A DNA stretch of 64,000 bases from Cornus controversa (lineage: Eukaryota; Streptophyta; Magnoliopsida; Cornales; Cornaceae). Below the pieces are notes generated by a model. That model had not been told where the DNA came from. It saw only the letters and a list, made by a program, of their open reading frames with translations, and made no database searches. The position numbers and the translations under genes were made by a program. Of the stretch, positions 23,916-37,479 are shown in pieces. Within the stretch, counting starts at the first letter, position 1; each line of letters begins with the position of its first letter. The stretch is from the NCBI GenBank assembly GCA_026545225.1, contig CM048845.1, positions 105,892,033 through 105,956,032 on the forward strand, given 5' to 3'.

Positions 23916-26900
23916 GTTTTTTCTCTTTTTTTTTTTCTCCCAGCCCTAATATATATATTGGGAATTGTAAGACTTTGTACTGGATTTGATTGATACAGTT
24001 AATTTGATTAACTGGCTCACCATGTGTTTCTTCATTTGACACACGTTAGATATATATTGATCTGAACGCACGTGTTTCTTCATTCCTGATGTCATTTGGT
24101 TAACTAGGTCACAATTCATGTTCTGCGCGAGTCTGTTGATTAAATCCATAGACTAGACTTTGTAGTCTAGTGGTTACATGTTCTTAATTTAGTGACAAAT
24201 AAAACCCATTCGATACTTTGTACATTAGTTAGAGTTGGATATTAATTACTTAGATTTCAGTTGTCTTTGAATCGTCTTCTGGATTGCCTTGATGATTTGT
24301 TTCCCTTACTTTCATGTCTGTAATACCATGTAGATGTGATAATATAATGTCTAGGAAAATTCTAGTTTTTTTGCCTTTTATTTTATCCTTTACTCTGTTT
24401 TGTTGAAATTATCTGGTTTACTGAGTGGGATGGCTAGGGAAAAAGTTGGCTGTATGAAAGAAATTCCTCTGTTGGATTTATCCCAGAAGTGATGGTGAAA
24501 TAAGCATTTTTTTTCATGGATGGTGGTTGGCTACTCTAGAAATGATGTTTATACCACTGGGAGAAATAGGCATCTGTGTGGAGTGTGCTTACATTTTTCT
24601 TAAAATATATAGATAGCTAATTTGTTGCAGCAACTGATTATTATGTTTGCAATTTGTAAAGATTACTGTGAACAAGATTAGAAGTCTGTGTATACCAAGA
24701 TGAATGTGACCAAGTTAATAAAGAAACAGAAATATGCATAATAGTGGGCTGAAAAATCTAAAAACGTGAATTAGATTGCATAATTAAGCAGTGCATTTGT
24801 GTAAGATATTCAGGTATTCTACAGGGTATCTCACTCGGTTCTTCCATAGGCAGCTTCCTTCTGCATGGTTAAATCTTTTGGCTTGACACTTCCTTTGAAG
24901 ATCTGGAATTACTGTAGAGCTGATTTAGATCTTTCTTTCTTAATTAATATGTGATACAGTATCAACACAACTGTTCCTATTTCATTCCTTCTTTCCCCTG
25001 ACATTCAGTAACCAATGATACACCTTGTCTGTTCTAAAAGAACTGAAAGATGACTATGGTTCTCAAAACCATATGGTAAATTGTGTACTACTAATCACTC
25101 TTTTAATATGGTAAATTGTGTACTACTAATCACTTATTTAATTTTGATATAACTATGTCCTTTGAAACCATGAAGTTGTATATTAGAAAGGGCAAAAAGA
25201 CAGAACTGGAGGTGTAAATAAAGAGAAAAAAACATAAAAAAGTAGTTTTTAGGTTTTTATCATTGCTGATCAGTTTGTTCTCCAAATGGTCTACCCATTT
25301 AGTTTTAGGTTCTTACTTTTTAGAAAAAGGTAGTTTTTAGGTCCCTTTGACTGACACCATGACATAAAAATGAACAGTCCCTTGAATGACTTCCTTTGAC
25401 CCACCCTTTGGTTCCTTTTTTTTTTTTTGTTTCTTTGTTTTTTAATGGCCAATATCACAAAGCAACCCATTTTTCAAAGTGAAGTTAGGATCTGTTCTTT
25501 TCATCAATCTTGGTAAAGCAGTCGATTGCATTATGGGTGCTTCTGGAATTCTTTTTGCTAAAATTTGTATTTTACATCTTGGAAACATGTGTTGTAGATG
25601 TGAATTTGAATTACTCTTGCAATAAAGATCAATTGGATATTGATTAGGGTTACAGATTTTTATGGGGTTTGTTTAAAACGACGGCTACAAATTTGTGAGT
25701 CGTGACATGATACGGTATGATATGGACACTATGATAGTATGATGTGAAAAGTTTAAGAAGAATAGGATTTCTATATGCTATGGACACATCTGGATGGATA
25801 TAGCTGTGTGTGTTTTAACAAAACAATTTTTTTCCAAATGAGTATCAAATATTTTAGGTTTATAGCATATAATATTAAAATTTCCGTGAGAAAAACTGAG
25901 GTTTAGTTTGTGTTTATATGGACTTGGGACCAAATTTAAACAATCTTTCCTCATTTTATATCAAATCTGCTTCTCTAAGAAATGGTTTACTACTTGAAAC
26001 CTTGTTATGTTTCTTCTATTAATTATATTTAATAATGAAGATATTGCAACCCAATGTTTAAGGCGCCTCAAAGATGTGCGTTGGAGTATCCAAGAGATGC
26101 TTGATATTTGTTTAAAGTTAAAATAATTACTTTCAATGCATTTAGAAAGAATTAGGCTCCTATCTGAGTATTGACTTAAAATGTGGATACTATAATGGCA
26201 TGACTACCCTGTGAAAATATTCATTCTTAATAGGTTTAAAACTACTTGTTTTCTTGATACTGTGCGGATTTTCTTAGAGAATAAGATAATATTCACTGAA
26301 TTTAGTAGGTTATGGTTTATCAAAACCTTTGCTTTCCAGTATAGCATATTGTCTTATTCCTTGACTTGTCTTCTGCCAAAATCTTTGACAATGTTGTTGA
26401 TTTATGCACTGTAATTAGGTGGCTACTTGCTAAATATCTGGTTTAGGTTTTTTCTTCTTGGTGACAATTCTGGGTTTGGCATAGTATAGGCTCTACTTTC
26501 TTCATGGAATGTGCATATTAGGATCCAATCCTGGTTTATGAAATTGGAATGTCCTAGAAGCAGATTGTTGTGACTGGTTTGGCATATTCCATTCAGCAGA
26601 TTGTGATCATGTAAAGAAGTTGAAAGGATCGGCTTGCGATTTCAATTTCTCTTCCTATTTATGCATAAATCGATATCATATTCAATTCGATGTTATTGAT
26701 ATAGAAGAGAAAATGGAATAATTTGATTTCAGGTCTCATGTTGGAGCTTTGTTTTGCAAAAACATATCTGGGTGATCTATAAAGAAGGGTTGTCTTGGAC
26801 CATAAATGGGTCTACTCTCTTCGTTGTAACTTGCTAGAAATGTATAAGAGAACTGTATACTTTCCTTCACAGCATATTAGAATTGTTTTTTTCCCGGTTG

Positions 26901-27562
26901 CATTGTAACGTTTATTTACTTGGACAAATAATAATATCCCCCTGTTTCAATTATTTGGTTTAATTGGAATGAATTACTAACCTTTACAAAATAAAATATA
27001 AGATATTCATCTTTATGTTATTTTCCATTCGTTTTCTTGGCAAACAGACTCAATTTTTTTTCCTTTCTTTTTACTTTTTCTCATTTTTTGTGAACATCCT
27101 AGTATGCTACTGGTATTGTATTTACATCTTTTGTGAATCAGACTTGAGATTATTTTAAACCCTGGATTTTGTTAGTGTGTACTGGAAATGATTTATAAAT
27201 AGGAGAGGGTTTAAATAAGTTTAGATTTTGATACTTTCTCAATTGTGATAAATTATACACACATGAAAACAATTCCCAACGCATGTACATGTGCACTAAT
27301 GCCTGATTTGGTGATTTTTGAATTACAACTTGGTGTTTTAGTACTATAATTCAAAGTAAACTGCATTTCCTTTAAAATTTTAAGTATTTTCTATAGTATT
27401 TTCTAGCTAATGCAAAATCGTTGGCATTCAAATTCAAAAGGTTTTTATTAGCTTTCAGTAGCTTGTTGAATATGAATTAGTTCTGTAAGTGCAATGGCAC
27501 CACACTGCTTATTTTTAATTTGTTTTGATGTTTGACGCATAATGGTGGTTCATGTTTGGCAG
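23916..27562 (+). other. Inferred long 5' UTR intron of the helicase gene
   Basis: About 3.6 kb of AT-rich sequence with no coding frame of note and no transposon ends recognised. Long leader introns often raise expression in plants; that is inference. Confidence 0.45.
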
Positions 27563-27612
27563 ATTGATTTGGTAGTTAAGTGCCAAATACTTCGTATGCG
27601 TTTATATATGAG

Positions 27613-29985
27613 ATGGCTTCTGGAGGAAGACCCTTTTTTGATCTTAATAAACTCCCTGAGGAGGATGAAGAGAGCAATGACATTTCATGTTTCCAGCCCC
27701 AAAGGGCAGTTCCATCTTCAAATACACATACTTCTGACTTGCTTGTATCATCAAGTGGTCCCCAAAGAATAGTAAATAATCATGCTTTCTCCCATGCATC
27801 ATCTGTTTCGGGTTTTCAGCCTTTTATTCGACCAAAAGGTGTTCAGGGATCTAAAATTTGTGCTGAACAGAGTATGTCTGGGGATTTGATCTCCAAGATT
27901 GCTTCATCATCTATGACAATTAATAGTGGGGATGCAAAGGTAACACCACAGTTAGATTTGGGTTCTGCAGATTATCAAGCTGTCGAAAAGGAGGAGGGAG
28001 AGTGGCTTGATGCAGATGTCTCAGCTGATGCATATGGAAGCAATAGTATGTCTAAACGGTCCTTTTCTGGTTATGGTAATGATTCACAGGAGAAAGGCAC
28101 GGCTGAGATGATGGATGGTTGCAATTCTGATGTTGCTGCTGAGAGTTTCTCTCGAAATGATGAAAGTATCAGGGATGAGAACAGTGATCTTGCTTCTTTA
28201 GGATTGGATCCAGAGACCAACAACCGAAAAAGCAGTACTAGTCGAGATTCAGAAGGCAATGTTAAAGGTGATGTTTCCATGGGTAGTCAGGAAGAACCTG
28301 GGTTGATTATAAAACAAAGGGATTTTAAAGGAGTTGAAGCAAGTCATGCACAAAAGTATGCAAATAATCTTGGAAAGCGTCCCAAGTTTGATCAGCAGAA
28401 GGAAGCAATGCTGGGAAAAAAGCGTAGTAGGCGGACAATGTTTCTTAATTTGGAAGATGTCAAGCAAGCTGGTCCTATCAAAACTTCAACCCCAAGAAGG
28501 CAGAACTTTCCAACACCCGTTACCACTCGTATTGTGAAAGAAGTACGGAATGCTTTTCTACCTCATGAAGGCATTGGAGAAAAGCAGAATCAGCCGTTGT
28601 TCAAGGACCCAAAACAGGTTGATTTATCTCGTAATGAAGGAAACAGTAACATGGAATTTAAAGACTCTAAATCAGAGTGTAATGGTGATACACATACAGG
28701 ATTACTAGCTAGGCCTCGGAGGCCAAATAATATGATGGATCCTGCTGCTGAGGTTAACCCACCTTCCATTCCAAGACAGGGTTCATGGAAGCAGCCCACG
28801 GAATCGAGACAGCTCAAGAATTTGCAGGTCTCTACTGGGAAGCCTGCACTAATCACTCAAAGCTCTATGGATCAAAAATTAATAACCAAAAAACTCCCTT
28901 CCAAGAAGCAAACTACAGTCAGCACCCAATATCAAGATACATCAGTGGAACGTCTCCTGCGGGAGGTGACTAATGAAAAATTTTGGCATCATCCAGGTAT
29001 CTAAAATATTATTTCGTCACGTGAGTTTATAAACTTTTTTGACTGTAGCGTTTTTGGCATTGTACTTTCCCAATAATTCCTTCTCATCTTTTTTATTGCT
29101 ATAATGTACATTTAATTCAAGGGTTGATGGATAGTTCAATCTTCCTCTCTTGGAGGACATAGCAAATTTATTTTTTGTCTAGCCTCTAGGTCTGTAAAGC
29201 TTCATTGTAGATGAGATTTCTCCTCATCTGACCATCTTGGGCTCCTCAAAAGAAGAAGGTTTACATTTATCTATGATTGAAAGTCTCTGCTACTGGTGGT
29301 ACAAAAATACACTCATAGATGGGTACATCTGGTCAGAGTGTCATTTTACTATTGCCACATGATGATTCATTTTCTTTTGGATCACTGCCAAATAGAGAGG
29401 CTATACCTCTTTGTTGAAGTATAATGCCCAGTTTTATATTGTAATTAGCCTTTCAAACTTCAAATTCTGAATGCTCTCATCCTCGTCTTGACTGTTTTCT
29501 CTGCTTAAGACAAGTTTTGGATTGTTCTATAATTGAAGATTTCAGCAACTATATATACATATGTATGTGTGTGTGTGTGTGTATATATATATCTATATAT
29601 ATACAGTGAATGGACATTTAAAGATAGATATGCAGCACAGTATTCTTCATTCCATTATCATTTATTATTTTACTCATGTGAATCAGATGTCTGTTGAGAG
29701 AGTAAATTTACCGTTTCTGCTGATAACTTTTGTCCAACAGCTTTAATCAGTATCAGAATGTATAGTGTCTAATTTTATCTGCATCTCATCTCATCTCATG
29801 TGATTCTCTATCTGCATATTATATGATATGAACCATAGTCTGCCCTTGGGAGGGGGAACAACAGTTGGAAATGGCTGTTAATACTCTGTAGGCTGAGTAG
29901 CAAAAGGAGGAATCTGCCTGAGGTGGTCGCGTCTGATTAGCTAGTTTGTGAGGCAATAGCATACCAAGGCGATGATCAGTAGCTA

Positions 29986-30018
<33 letters not shown>

Positions 30019-33000
30019 TAAATGGCCTAGACTCCTCCCGGAGGCAACAATGGGGCATTTTCCACATGGTTGGGGACATAGAGTATTGCTTCAGTTCTAT
30101 ACAACCTTTTAACACTTGTCATAGTTAAATTTGTGGTGATTATTTGAGGATTTTGTTGCCTCATTCATCCAAAATGATGCTTCTTTGCTGTCTCCTTTTT
30201 TATTCCTTTTTGTTTTTTGTGGAGCATATTCCCTTCTATTTTCTGTACATAATATAACAATTCAAAATTCGCGCATCAACAGAGGAGTCTGAGCTCCAAT
30301 GTGTTCCTGGTCGATTTGAATCTGTGGAAGAGTATGTTAGAGTATTTGAGCCCTTGCTTTTTGAGGAATGCCGAGCACAGCTTTACAGCACCTGGGAGGA
30401 GTTAACTGAAACAGTTTCTAGAGACTTACATGTTATGGTCCGTGTAAGGAGCATTGAAAGACGAGAAAGAGGTAGTCTGCCTTTTACAATATCTCATTTC
30501 TATTAATACTTTTTTGTGACACATGTCAGTTTTATGGCGTTCTTGTAATCTTCTCTAGTTATATATCATTGTGCTTTGAACTATGTGATTTCTAGTAATC
30601 CTGGCAATCTAAGTGGACGTTATGTTTTTGTTTCTATGTTCAATTTGTTGATGGATTGTTAATATATATATTTTGGTAAAAACACTCATGAGAGTAAATC
30701 CTAGTTTTTATTTTTTAGTTTTGCAACTTGAGTATTCTTTTAATGTTTTCCCCATATTGTCCTAGGATGGTATGATGTAATAGTTCTTCCAGCAAATGAG
30801 TGCAAATGGACATTCAAGGAGGGCGATGTTGCAGTACTTTCATCCCCAAGGCCCGGAACAGGTTTTATTTGACTTATTTAATATGGAATTTCTGCTTACA
30901 CAGATCTGCATCAAGAATATTTATTGTTTCAGTTCATATGAATCTTAACTCGTATTACATTAAGCAGTCAGATCCAAGAGGAACAATACTTCTACAGTTG
31001 ATGATGATGAGGAACCTGAGGTCAGTGGCCGTGTAGCTGGTACGGTTAGGCGGCACGTACCTATTGATACTCGTGATCCTCCTGGGGCAATCCTTCATTT
31101 TTATGTTGGGGATTCTTATGATTCTAACAGGTTGCTTGAAGTTCCTCAAGTTTTTATCTCATTTTTTGTGATTATCTGAAATATCTTGTGTTCTGGAGTT
31201 TTGGTTATCATGTCAATTATTGCAAGGTCTATTAAACCATTATGTTGATGATGACTCCCCCCTTTTTCCAAATAATTATTTTTTCCAGCAAGGTTGATAA
31301 TGACCATATTCTAAGGAAACTTTATCCCAAAGGCATCTGGTTTCTGACTGTTCTTGGTTCTCTTGCAACCACCCAAAGAGAGTACATTGCCTTGCATGCA
31401 TTTCGTCGCCTTAATTTGCAGGTGACTGCTTGTAATCAAGTTTCTGAAATAAATGATTTCTTCTTTTAAGCTTATAATGCTTGTATGGAAACAGATTAAC
31501 ATAATGTCCTTTTCTGTAGATGCAAACTGCAATCCTTCAGCCTAGTCCAGAACACTTTCCAAAATACGAAGAGCAGCATCCTGCTATGCCTGAATGCTTC
31601 ACACCAAATTTTGTTGATTATCTGCATAGAACATTCAATGGACCTCAGCTTGCTGCAATTCATTGGGCTGCAATGCATACAGCTGCTGGTACAAGTAGTG
31701 GGACGACCAAGCGGCAAGATCCATGGCCTTTTACTCTAGTCCAAGGGCCTCCTGGAACAGGCAAGACTCACACGGTCTGGGGAATGCTAAACGTCATCCA
31801 TCTTGTTCAGTATCAGCACTACTACACCGCACTGCTTAAGAAACTAGCACCTGAAAGCTATAAGCAAACTAACGAGAGTACCTCTGACAATGTTGCCACT
31901 GGATCCATTGATGAAGTTCTCCAGAGCATGGATCAGAATCTCTTTCGTACTCTTCCAAAACTTTGCCCGAAACCTAGAATGCTTGTTTGTGCTCCTTCAA
32001 ATGCTGCAACTGATGAATTACTAGCACGTGTTCTTGATCGTGGGTTCATTGATGGTGAGATGAAAGTTTATAAACCTGATGTGGCCCGAGTTGGCGTTGA
32101 TTCACAAACACGTGCTGCTCAGGCAGTTTCTGTTGAGCGTAGAACTGAACAGCTTTTAGTCAAGAGCCGTGATGAGATTTTTGGATGGATGCACCAGTTA
32201 AGAGGTCGTGAAGCTCAGTTGTCTCAACAGATGGCTATTCTACAAAGGGATCTCAATGTTGCAGCTGCTGCTGGTCGTGCCCAAGGATCTGTTGGTGTTG
32301 ATCCAGATGTGCTTGTGGCTCGGGATCAGAATCGAGACACTTTGCTGCAAAACCTTGCAGCAGTGGTTGAGAACAGGGATAAAATTCTCGTGGAGATGTC
32401 CCGCCTTCTCATTCTAGAAGGCAGGTTTCGTGCTGGTATCAACTTCAATTTGGAGGAAGCTCGTGCTAGTCTTGAGGCAAGTTTTGCCAATGAGGCTGAG
32501 ATTGTTTTCACTACTGTCTCAAGCAGTGGTCGCAAGTTGTTTTCCCGTCTTACTCATGGTTTTGACATGGTTGTCATTGATGAGGCAGCTCAAGCTAGCG
32601 AAGTTGCTGTTCTTCCTCCCCTCGCTCTTGGTGCAGCACGCTGTGTTCTTGTCGGGGATCCTCAGCAGCTTCCTGCAACAGTTATCAGCAAGGCGGCTGG
32701 AACCTTATTGTACAGTAGAAGCCTCTTTGAAAGGTTTCAGCAAGCAGGCTGCCCAACTATGTTGTTGTCCGTGCAGTATAGGATGCATCCTCAAATCCGG
32801 GATTTTCCTTCTAGGTATTTCTACCAAGGACGCCTTACTGACAGTGAAAGTGTTGCTAATTTACCTGATGAAAGATACTATGATGATTCTTTATTAAGGC
32901 CTTACGCTTTCTATGATATTACTCATGGTCGGGAATCCCATCGAGGTGGATCAGTCTCATTTCAAAATATACACGAAGCACAGTTTTGTCTCCGTTTGTA

Positions 33001-33829
33001 CGAGCACCTCCAGAAAACTTTGAAATCTTTGGGTATGGGAAAAGTTACCACAGGCATAATTACACCATACAAGCTGCAACTAAAATGCCTTCAACGAGAG
33101 TTTGAGGATGTTCTAAATTCAGAAGAAGGGAAGGATGTGTATATCAATACTGTGGATGCTTTCCAAGGCCAGGAACGTGATGTCATTATAATGTCTTGTG
33201 TCCGCGCTTCAAATCATGGGGTGGGCTTTGTTGCTGATATTCGCCGAATGAATGTTGCTCTCACTCGTGCAAAAAGAGCTCTTTGGGTATGGATTTTCCT
33301 TCATCTCTTATTAGAACACCTGCTTCTTGCCTGCACATGCATGCGCATGCGAAATGCTTCAGTATGTGGTTTTATCTTGCAATAACTGAGTTTGATGATT
33401 TAACAGGTCATGGGAAATGCCAATGCTCTGACGCAATCCGATGATTGGGCAGCATTGATTTCTGATGCCAAAGCAAGAAACTGTTACCTGAACATGGATT
33501 CTCTCCCTAAAGATTTCCTGGTGCCAAAAGCACCTGCTTATGCTCAATTGCCTGGTAAGGTCTCTAATATGAGGGGTATGAGATCTGGGGTAAGGCATAG
33601 ACCATTTGATGTGCACATGGATTCCAGGTCAGGAACACCATCAGAAGATGATGACAAGTTGAACTCATCACTAAATTTTAAGAATGGGAATTACCGGCCC
33701 TTAAAGCCGCCAATGGAGAACTCCTTGGATGATTTTGATCAGTCAAGTGATAAATCCCAAGATGCCTGGCAATATGGCATTCAGAAGAAGCAAAATTCAG
33801 CTGGGATTGTGGGAAAGAGAGACTTGTAG
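27613..33829 (+). CDS. SEN1/UPF1-like superfamily 1B RNA helicase, 7 coding exons
   Basis: Exons are 27613-28996, 30283-30471, 30766-30861, 30968-31130, 31289-31421, 31520-33286 and 33407-33829, giving 1384 residues. Splice sites are GT-AG and phases join. The start at MASGGRPFFDLNKLP was chosen because homologues begin with this [RGRP][LF]FDLN motif; an in-frame ATG lies 33 bases upstream. The first 460 residues are polar and low in complexity. The helicase core starts near residue 690: Walker A GPPGTGKT (about 731-738), DEAA (about 1009-1012), VGDPQQLP, QYRMHP (about 1074), VDAFQGQERD (about 1200-1209) and VALTRAKRALW (about 1234-1244). A helical, coiled-coil-like insert lies at about 865-955. 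SEN1-type proteins unwind RNA or RNA:DNA hybrids in termination and RNA processing; the exact role here is inferred. All catalytic motifs are intact. Confidence 0.94.
28997..30282 (+). other. Intron of the helicase gene holding a plastid rDNA insertion
   Basis: GT donor after atccag, AG acceptor at catcaacag. It contains a TG/TA microsatellite (29567-29604) and the plastid 16S fragment at 29838-30072. Confidence 0.85.
29838..30072 (+). pseudogene. Nuclear copy of plastid 16S rRNA gene fragment (NUPT)
   Basis: The stretch follows bacterial/plastid 16S rRNA through the V2-V3 region. Recognisable strings include tgcccttgggaggggga, gtaggctgagtagcaaaagg, cgcgtctgattagctagtt, ccaaggcgatgatcagtagc, gatgatcagccacactggg and agactcctcccggaggc. 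Small indels and C-to-T or G-to-A changes from the expected sequence show decay after transfer. It lies sense to the host gene inside an intron and is not a functional rRNA gene. Confidence 0.93.
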
Positions 33830-34800
33830 CAATTGCTTGCTGTATGCATAATCTCCTCATGCCTTGTGGGAGCTGCAAAGCATTCAAAATTTGGAAGTTT
33901 TTAATGTTTGCTCCTAGTTTCAAGAGCTCTTGGAGCAGTCGCTCCTGATCTCTTGAGCTGAACCAAATCAATTCTGAACAGATTCCTCCTGAGCTTATGC
34001 AGAATACTTGGAAGTGAGTTGAGAAGATCAGGAGAACAGAGAATTTGAAGACACAAGTCAGCAAGTGAATGAAACTGATTGGTTTTGTGAACAACTGATT
34101 TCTGTTTGACAGATCTTTATGAGTTCCCACAAAGTGCTTCCTGGGTTTCTGGTGTGTTCTGTGGAATCAAAACCTTAGCCCCCAGCTTCTACAGGAATCA
34201 AAGATAGGAAATCTCTTTTAGTTGCATGTGTTGACATGTAATCTTCTGATTTGACTTTTATCTGAAAATCTCCCGGAGTTACTGCATTATCGGATAAAAA
34301 ATAACTCAGGAATTCGATGCGTGGAATCAAAAAGCATTTTGGGTTTTAGAATATGCGAGCTGCTTCCTTTGCCAGACAGAGTCTGGCCAAAATTGCCATC
34401 TCTTGCTGTAATAGATCATTGAATTTCTTGGTATCGGGAGAGAACTTCCCAGTAACGGCCTTGACTTTCTGGCTCTCTTATCACAACATACAGCTGCTGC
34501 TGAACCCTGGATCTTGGAATGCTGATTGAAAGTGTCTCATCTTACAGAGTAGTTACATTTATCATGTACATTGTCGGGATACTTGTGGATGTTTGTCTGG
34601 AAGAGGGATATTCGAATTCTTGTAGGGTTAATTTTTTTGTTCTTCCATTTATTTGAAGGGGACTTGAGATGCTGAACCTGCGTCAACAAGTCACCTTCCT
34701 GTATAGAAAGGAAATAGTACAAGAGAAACCTCTTTGCAGAGGCACTTGGAGGATGTCAGTGGACTTTGTTCTGTACATAACTTAATGTGGAATGATAGAA
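33830..34800 (+). other. Probable 3' UTR and downstream region of the helicase gene
   Basis: The sequence after the stop codon keeps a relatively balanced composition to about 34.8 kb, then becomes AT-rich. No other gene or transposon was recognised. The polyadenylation site was not fixed. Confidence 0.4.
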
Positions 34801-37250
34801 ATTCATGTCAATGCATTGCATTTATTAATTTATTTTTTTCTAGCGAAAGCTTCATTTTTGTTTTGTTCTGTTATCAAAGGTGCAGTAACCTTGAATAGAG
34901 ACCAAGCACACACATTTTTTTTTAGGTACGTTATGTCCTTGCTCTATTACAAGAGCTCTTGTGACAATGGTCAAGTTCATAGTGTAGTTTTTTTATTTTA
35001 TTTTTATAATTCAATAAAAAAAAACTGTGTAAACTTTATTTGATGTTAAATTGCAAATTTGAAAGTAGTGGTTCTTCCTCTGGTTTGGTTGATCTGATTA
35101 TTCACTTGTTCAGACTTCGTCCAGTCAATGTGTGGTCGAAATTCTGATATTCTCAACCCAGTTTTTTTTTTTTTTGTTGGATCTGCGAACTCTTTGAATT
35201 TAAATATTGATAAAGTAGCATAGCATGATAAGTGGAGTTCGTTAATTTGGAGTCCAGTTTACATTTAAAATACCTAAACGTCTATTCAAATTAGAAAAAT
35301 GATAAAAGATCCTAATTGAGACTATTGTGTCAATTATTTATTTAAATACTTTAAGAGGAGAGAGACATTATTCTTATCCATTACTTGTTAATTGTTTATT
35401 TAAATACTTTATCCTCATCTTATCAAAAATTTTTGTTAGACACTAGTTTTTGGAGTATTAATAGCGGATGTGTCAATTGTTTATTTAAATGTTAGACACT
35501 AGTGATTGGAGTGCGAGAAGGAAAAAAAACCCATCATGAAGTGTAATATTACTCTTCAAATTATATTCTGTTCATCTAATACTAGAAAAAAATCCTCCCC
35601 ATTCAGATTTGATATATTTAAAAAAGATACGAGTAGTTACTAAAAGGCTGAGCAAGGCAGTTGCTATTTATAATGGAGAACTAAATCCAATTGACTCCTT
35701 CAGTTTCAATCATTAAAATGTCCCACATTAAGGAACTGGCAAGAATAGATAGCTGGATCTTCTATGTAGACCCAAATCATATTTATTATAAGGATTTGCT
35801 GGTCATTGGAAGGAAAATGTAGGACTTGTCCATAATTTTAAACTTTAAATCAGAAAGCCTACAGGTTCAGGAGTTGGTGGATAGGATATATAGTAAATAC
35901 TTGAGCTCTGGGGACAATTTGTGACTGGTCTAACTCATCTAAGGCTTTTGATTTTCTTGTTTTGCATGCTTCTGTTCATTCTTTTGTATATACTATATAT
36001 GCGTGTCTCTGTTATAGTTGTGGTTTGGTCTGCGTCTCTTTTTCTATCTGTTTATAAGGCTGTGTTTGTATCTGTCTTAATAAAATGCCAAAAAATAAAA
36101 ATAAAAATAAATGCATCGACATTAAAATTGAGAGAAACAATCCACAATCCATAATCCATAATATTCATTCACTTGCTTATTCAGAAATGAGATGTGCAAT
36201 GTGATCCTGCAAGCTCTTGCTTTCTGCTACATTCATTTCATCACTTATAAAACACACCTTTCCCCCCCAAGTGGGAAAACTAGACAAAAAAGAAAATAGA
36301 CTAAACATTAATATATACTTTCAGACTAAACAAATGTACGTAATTAATTATAAACACCAAAATCAAAAATTATCACTAGTTAAAGATGACAAGGAAAGTA
36401 TTCCGATTTTCTCCTGTCGTTTGTGGAATGTCAACACACAAGAAGATTAGATTAGGATTCCCACATCCATCTTTATTCCTAAATTCTTGAAAAAAGAGAG
36501 CCTCAGAGTCAACCCTATATTGTGTTTATCTCAGACTCAACCAAATTGATTAGCAACTGAAAACCCTAATCCAGCAAACTTTACTAACAACACCAAAGGA
36601 GCATTCCAGCAAACACAATTTTATTACAAAACCATGTAGCTGTTCTAAACTATAAGTGTAAACTGATGATCATATCATGCCTTCCATTTTATTTTTTTTA
36701 TTTTTATTTTAGCCTTTATGCCTTCAATTATATTGACCACAAAAACCACCTATAGATGATCAACATTTCAAAACAATAAAAGAATAAGCAAAATAATTAA
36801 GTAATATATGACTGGCAATTTAAGTAAGTAGGATTGGAACAGAAGAAGGAATAAAGGTCAAAAGGGTTCACAACCAATATCCATTCACCTTGTAATTTTA
36901 AGTCCAGTGAAGAGAAAATAAATGCAAGTGTTCCCAATCAAAATCTTTTCCATCCATACATCTTGTTAAGATCCAAATTAAAGCCTGTAACACCTAAATA
37001 ATTTTCCATTAATTTGAAAACCATCTTTCCAAATGCAACATTATGGATTGGTAATAGACTAATTGTGGAGCATACCATAATTACTATATTTACAGCCACT
37101 AGTTTATGCATGCGATAATTTTTATTCTTTCCAGATTGTCATAGAAACATGATCTGGATACCACAACAAGAAACCCAATCCAAAAACAAGAGGAACTTAT
37201 TCTTCATTATATCTGTTATCCTACATCTATCTAATATCTAAAGGTCCCCC
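34801..37250. other. Intergenic DNA, no gene supported
   Basis: Short open frames only, none resembling a known family. No transposon ends or RNA genes seen. Confidence 0.5.
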
Positions 37251-37272
37251 CACCCATGAACACTGAGAGGCC

Positions 37273-37280
37273 TATAAAAC
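37273..37280 (+). promoter_or_regulatory. Putative TATA box of the MIR477-type gene
   Basis: tataaaac in the context gcctataaaacc lies about 75 bases before the miRNA hairpin on the same strand, a plausible distance for a short pri-miRNA leader. Confidence 0.5.
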
Positions 37281-37349
37281 CAGTTTTTGTCGCCGTTCTT
37301 TTGCATGTTAAGAGGGGTTCAGCAATACAATTGAGATTGAATAAGAAAA

Positions 37350-37466
37350 TCAAGGCATTTCACATCCCCTCTCCCTCAGGGGCTTCCATCTCAAGCATGC
37401 TTGATGCTGGAAAGTTTGTAGGGTTGAAGCCCCTGAGGGTAGAGTGGTTGAGACTTGCTTTGGCCC
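37350..37466 (+). ncRNA. MIR477: MIR477-family microRNA precursor hairpin
   Basis: The 5' arm at 37369-37389 begins CTCTCCCTCAGGGGCTTCC, matching the family pattern CUCUCCCUCA(A/G)(G/A)GGCUUC. The 3' arm at 37423-37444 (gttgaagcccctgagggt, then agag) pairs with it almost perfectly, with one bulged A. Pairing continues outward: the 5' flank from 37351 and the reverse complement of the 3' flank agree at about 16 of 22 positions. The loop contains a small stem, tcaagcatgcttga. Family members often target GRAS-type or other transcripts in eudicots; the targets here are not known. A 73-residue open frame across this region is not considered a protein gene. Confidence 0.82.
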
Positions 37467-37479
37467 TCAACATGTAAGA

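Noticed and set aside
24160-24185. tRNA-like A box (tagtctagtggtt)
   Set aside because: No B box or acceptor stem follows within 80 bases.
29838-30072. A functional rRNA gene
   Set aside because: It is only a fragment with indels and substitutions, within an intron, so it is a nuclear plastid DNA relic.
33287-33385. Open reading continuing past exon 6 of the CDS
   Set aside because: A GT donor after the ALW codons and a matching acceptor at 33406 restore the conserved VMGNANALT continuation; the extension is intron sequence.
37256-37477. 73-residue open frame
   Set aside because: It overlaps the MIR477 hairpin, shows no protein family features, and is explained by the stem-loop.
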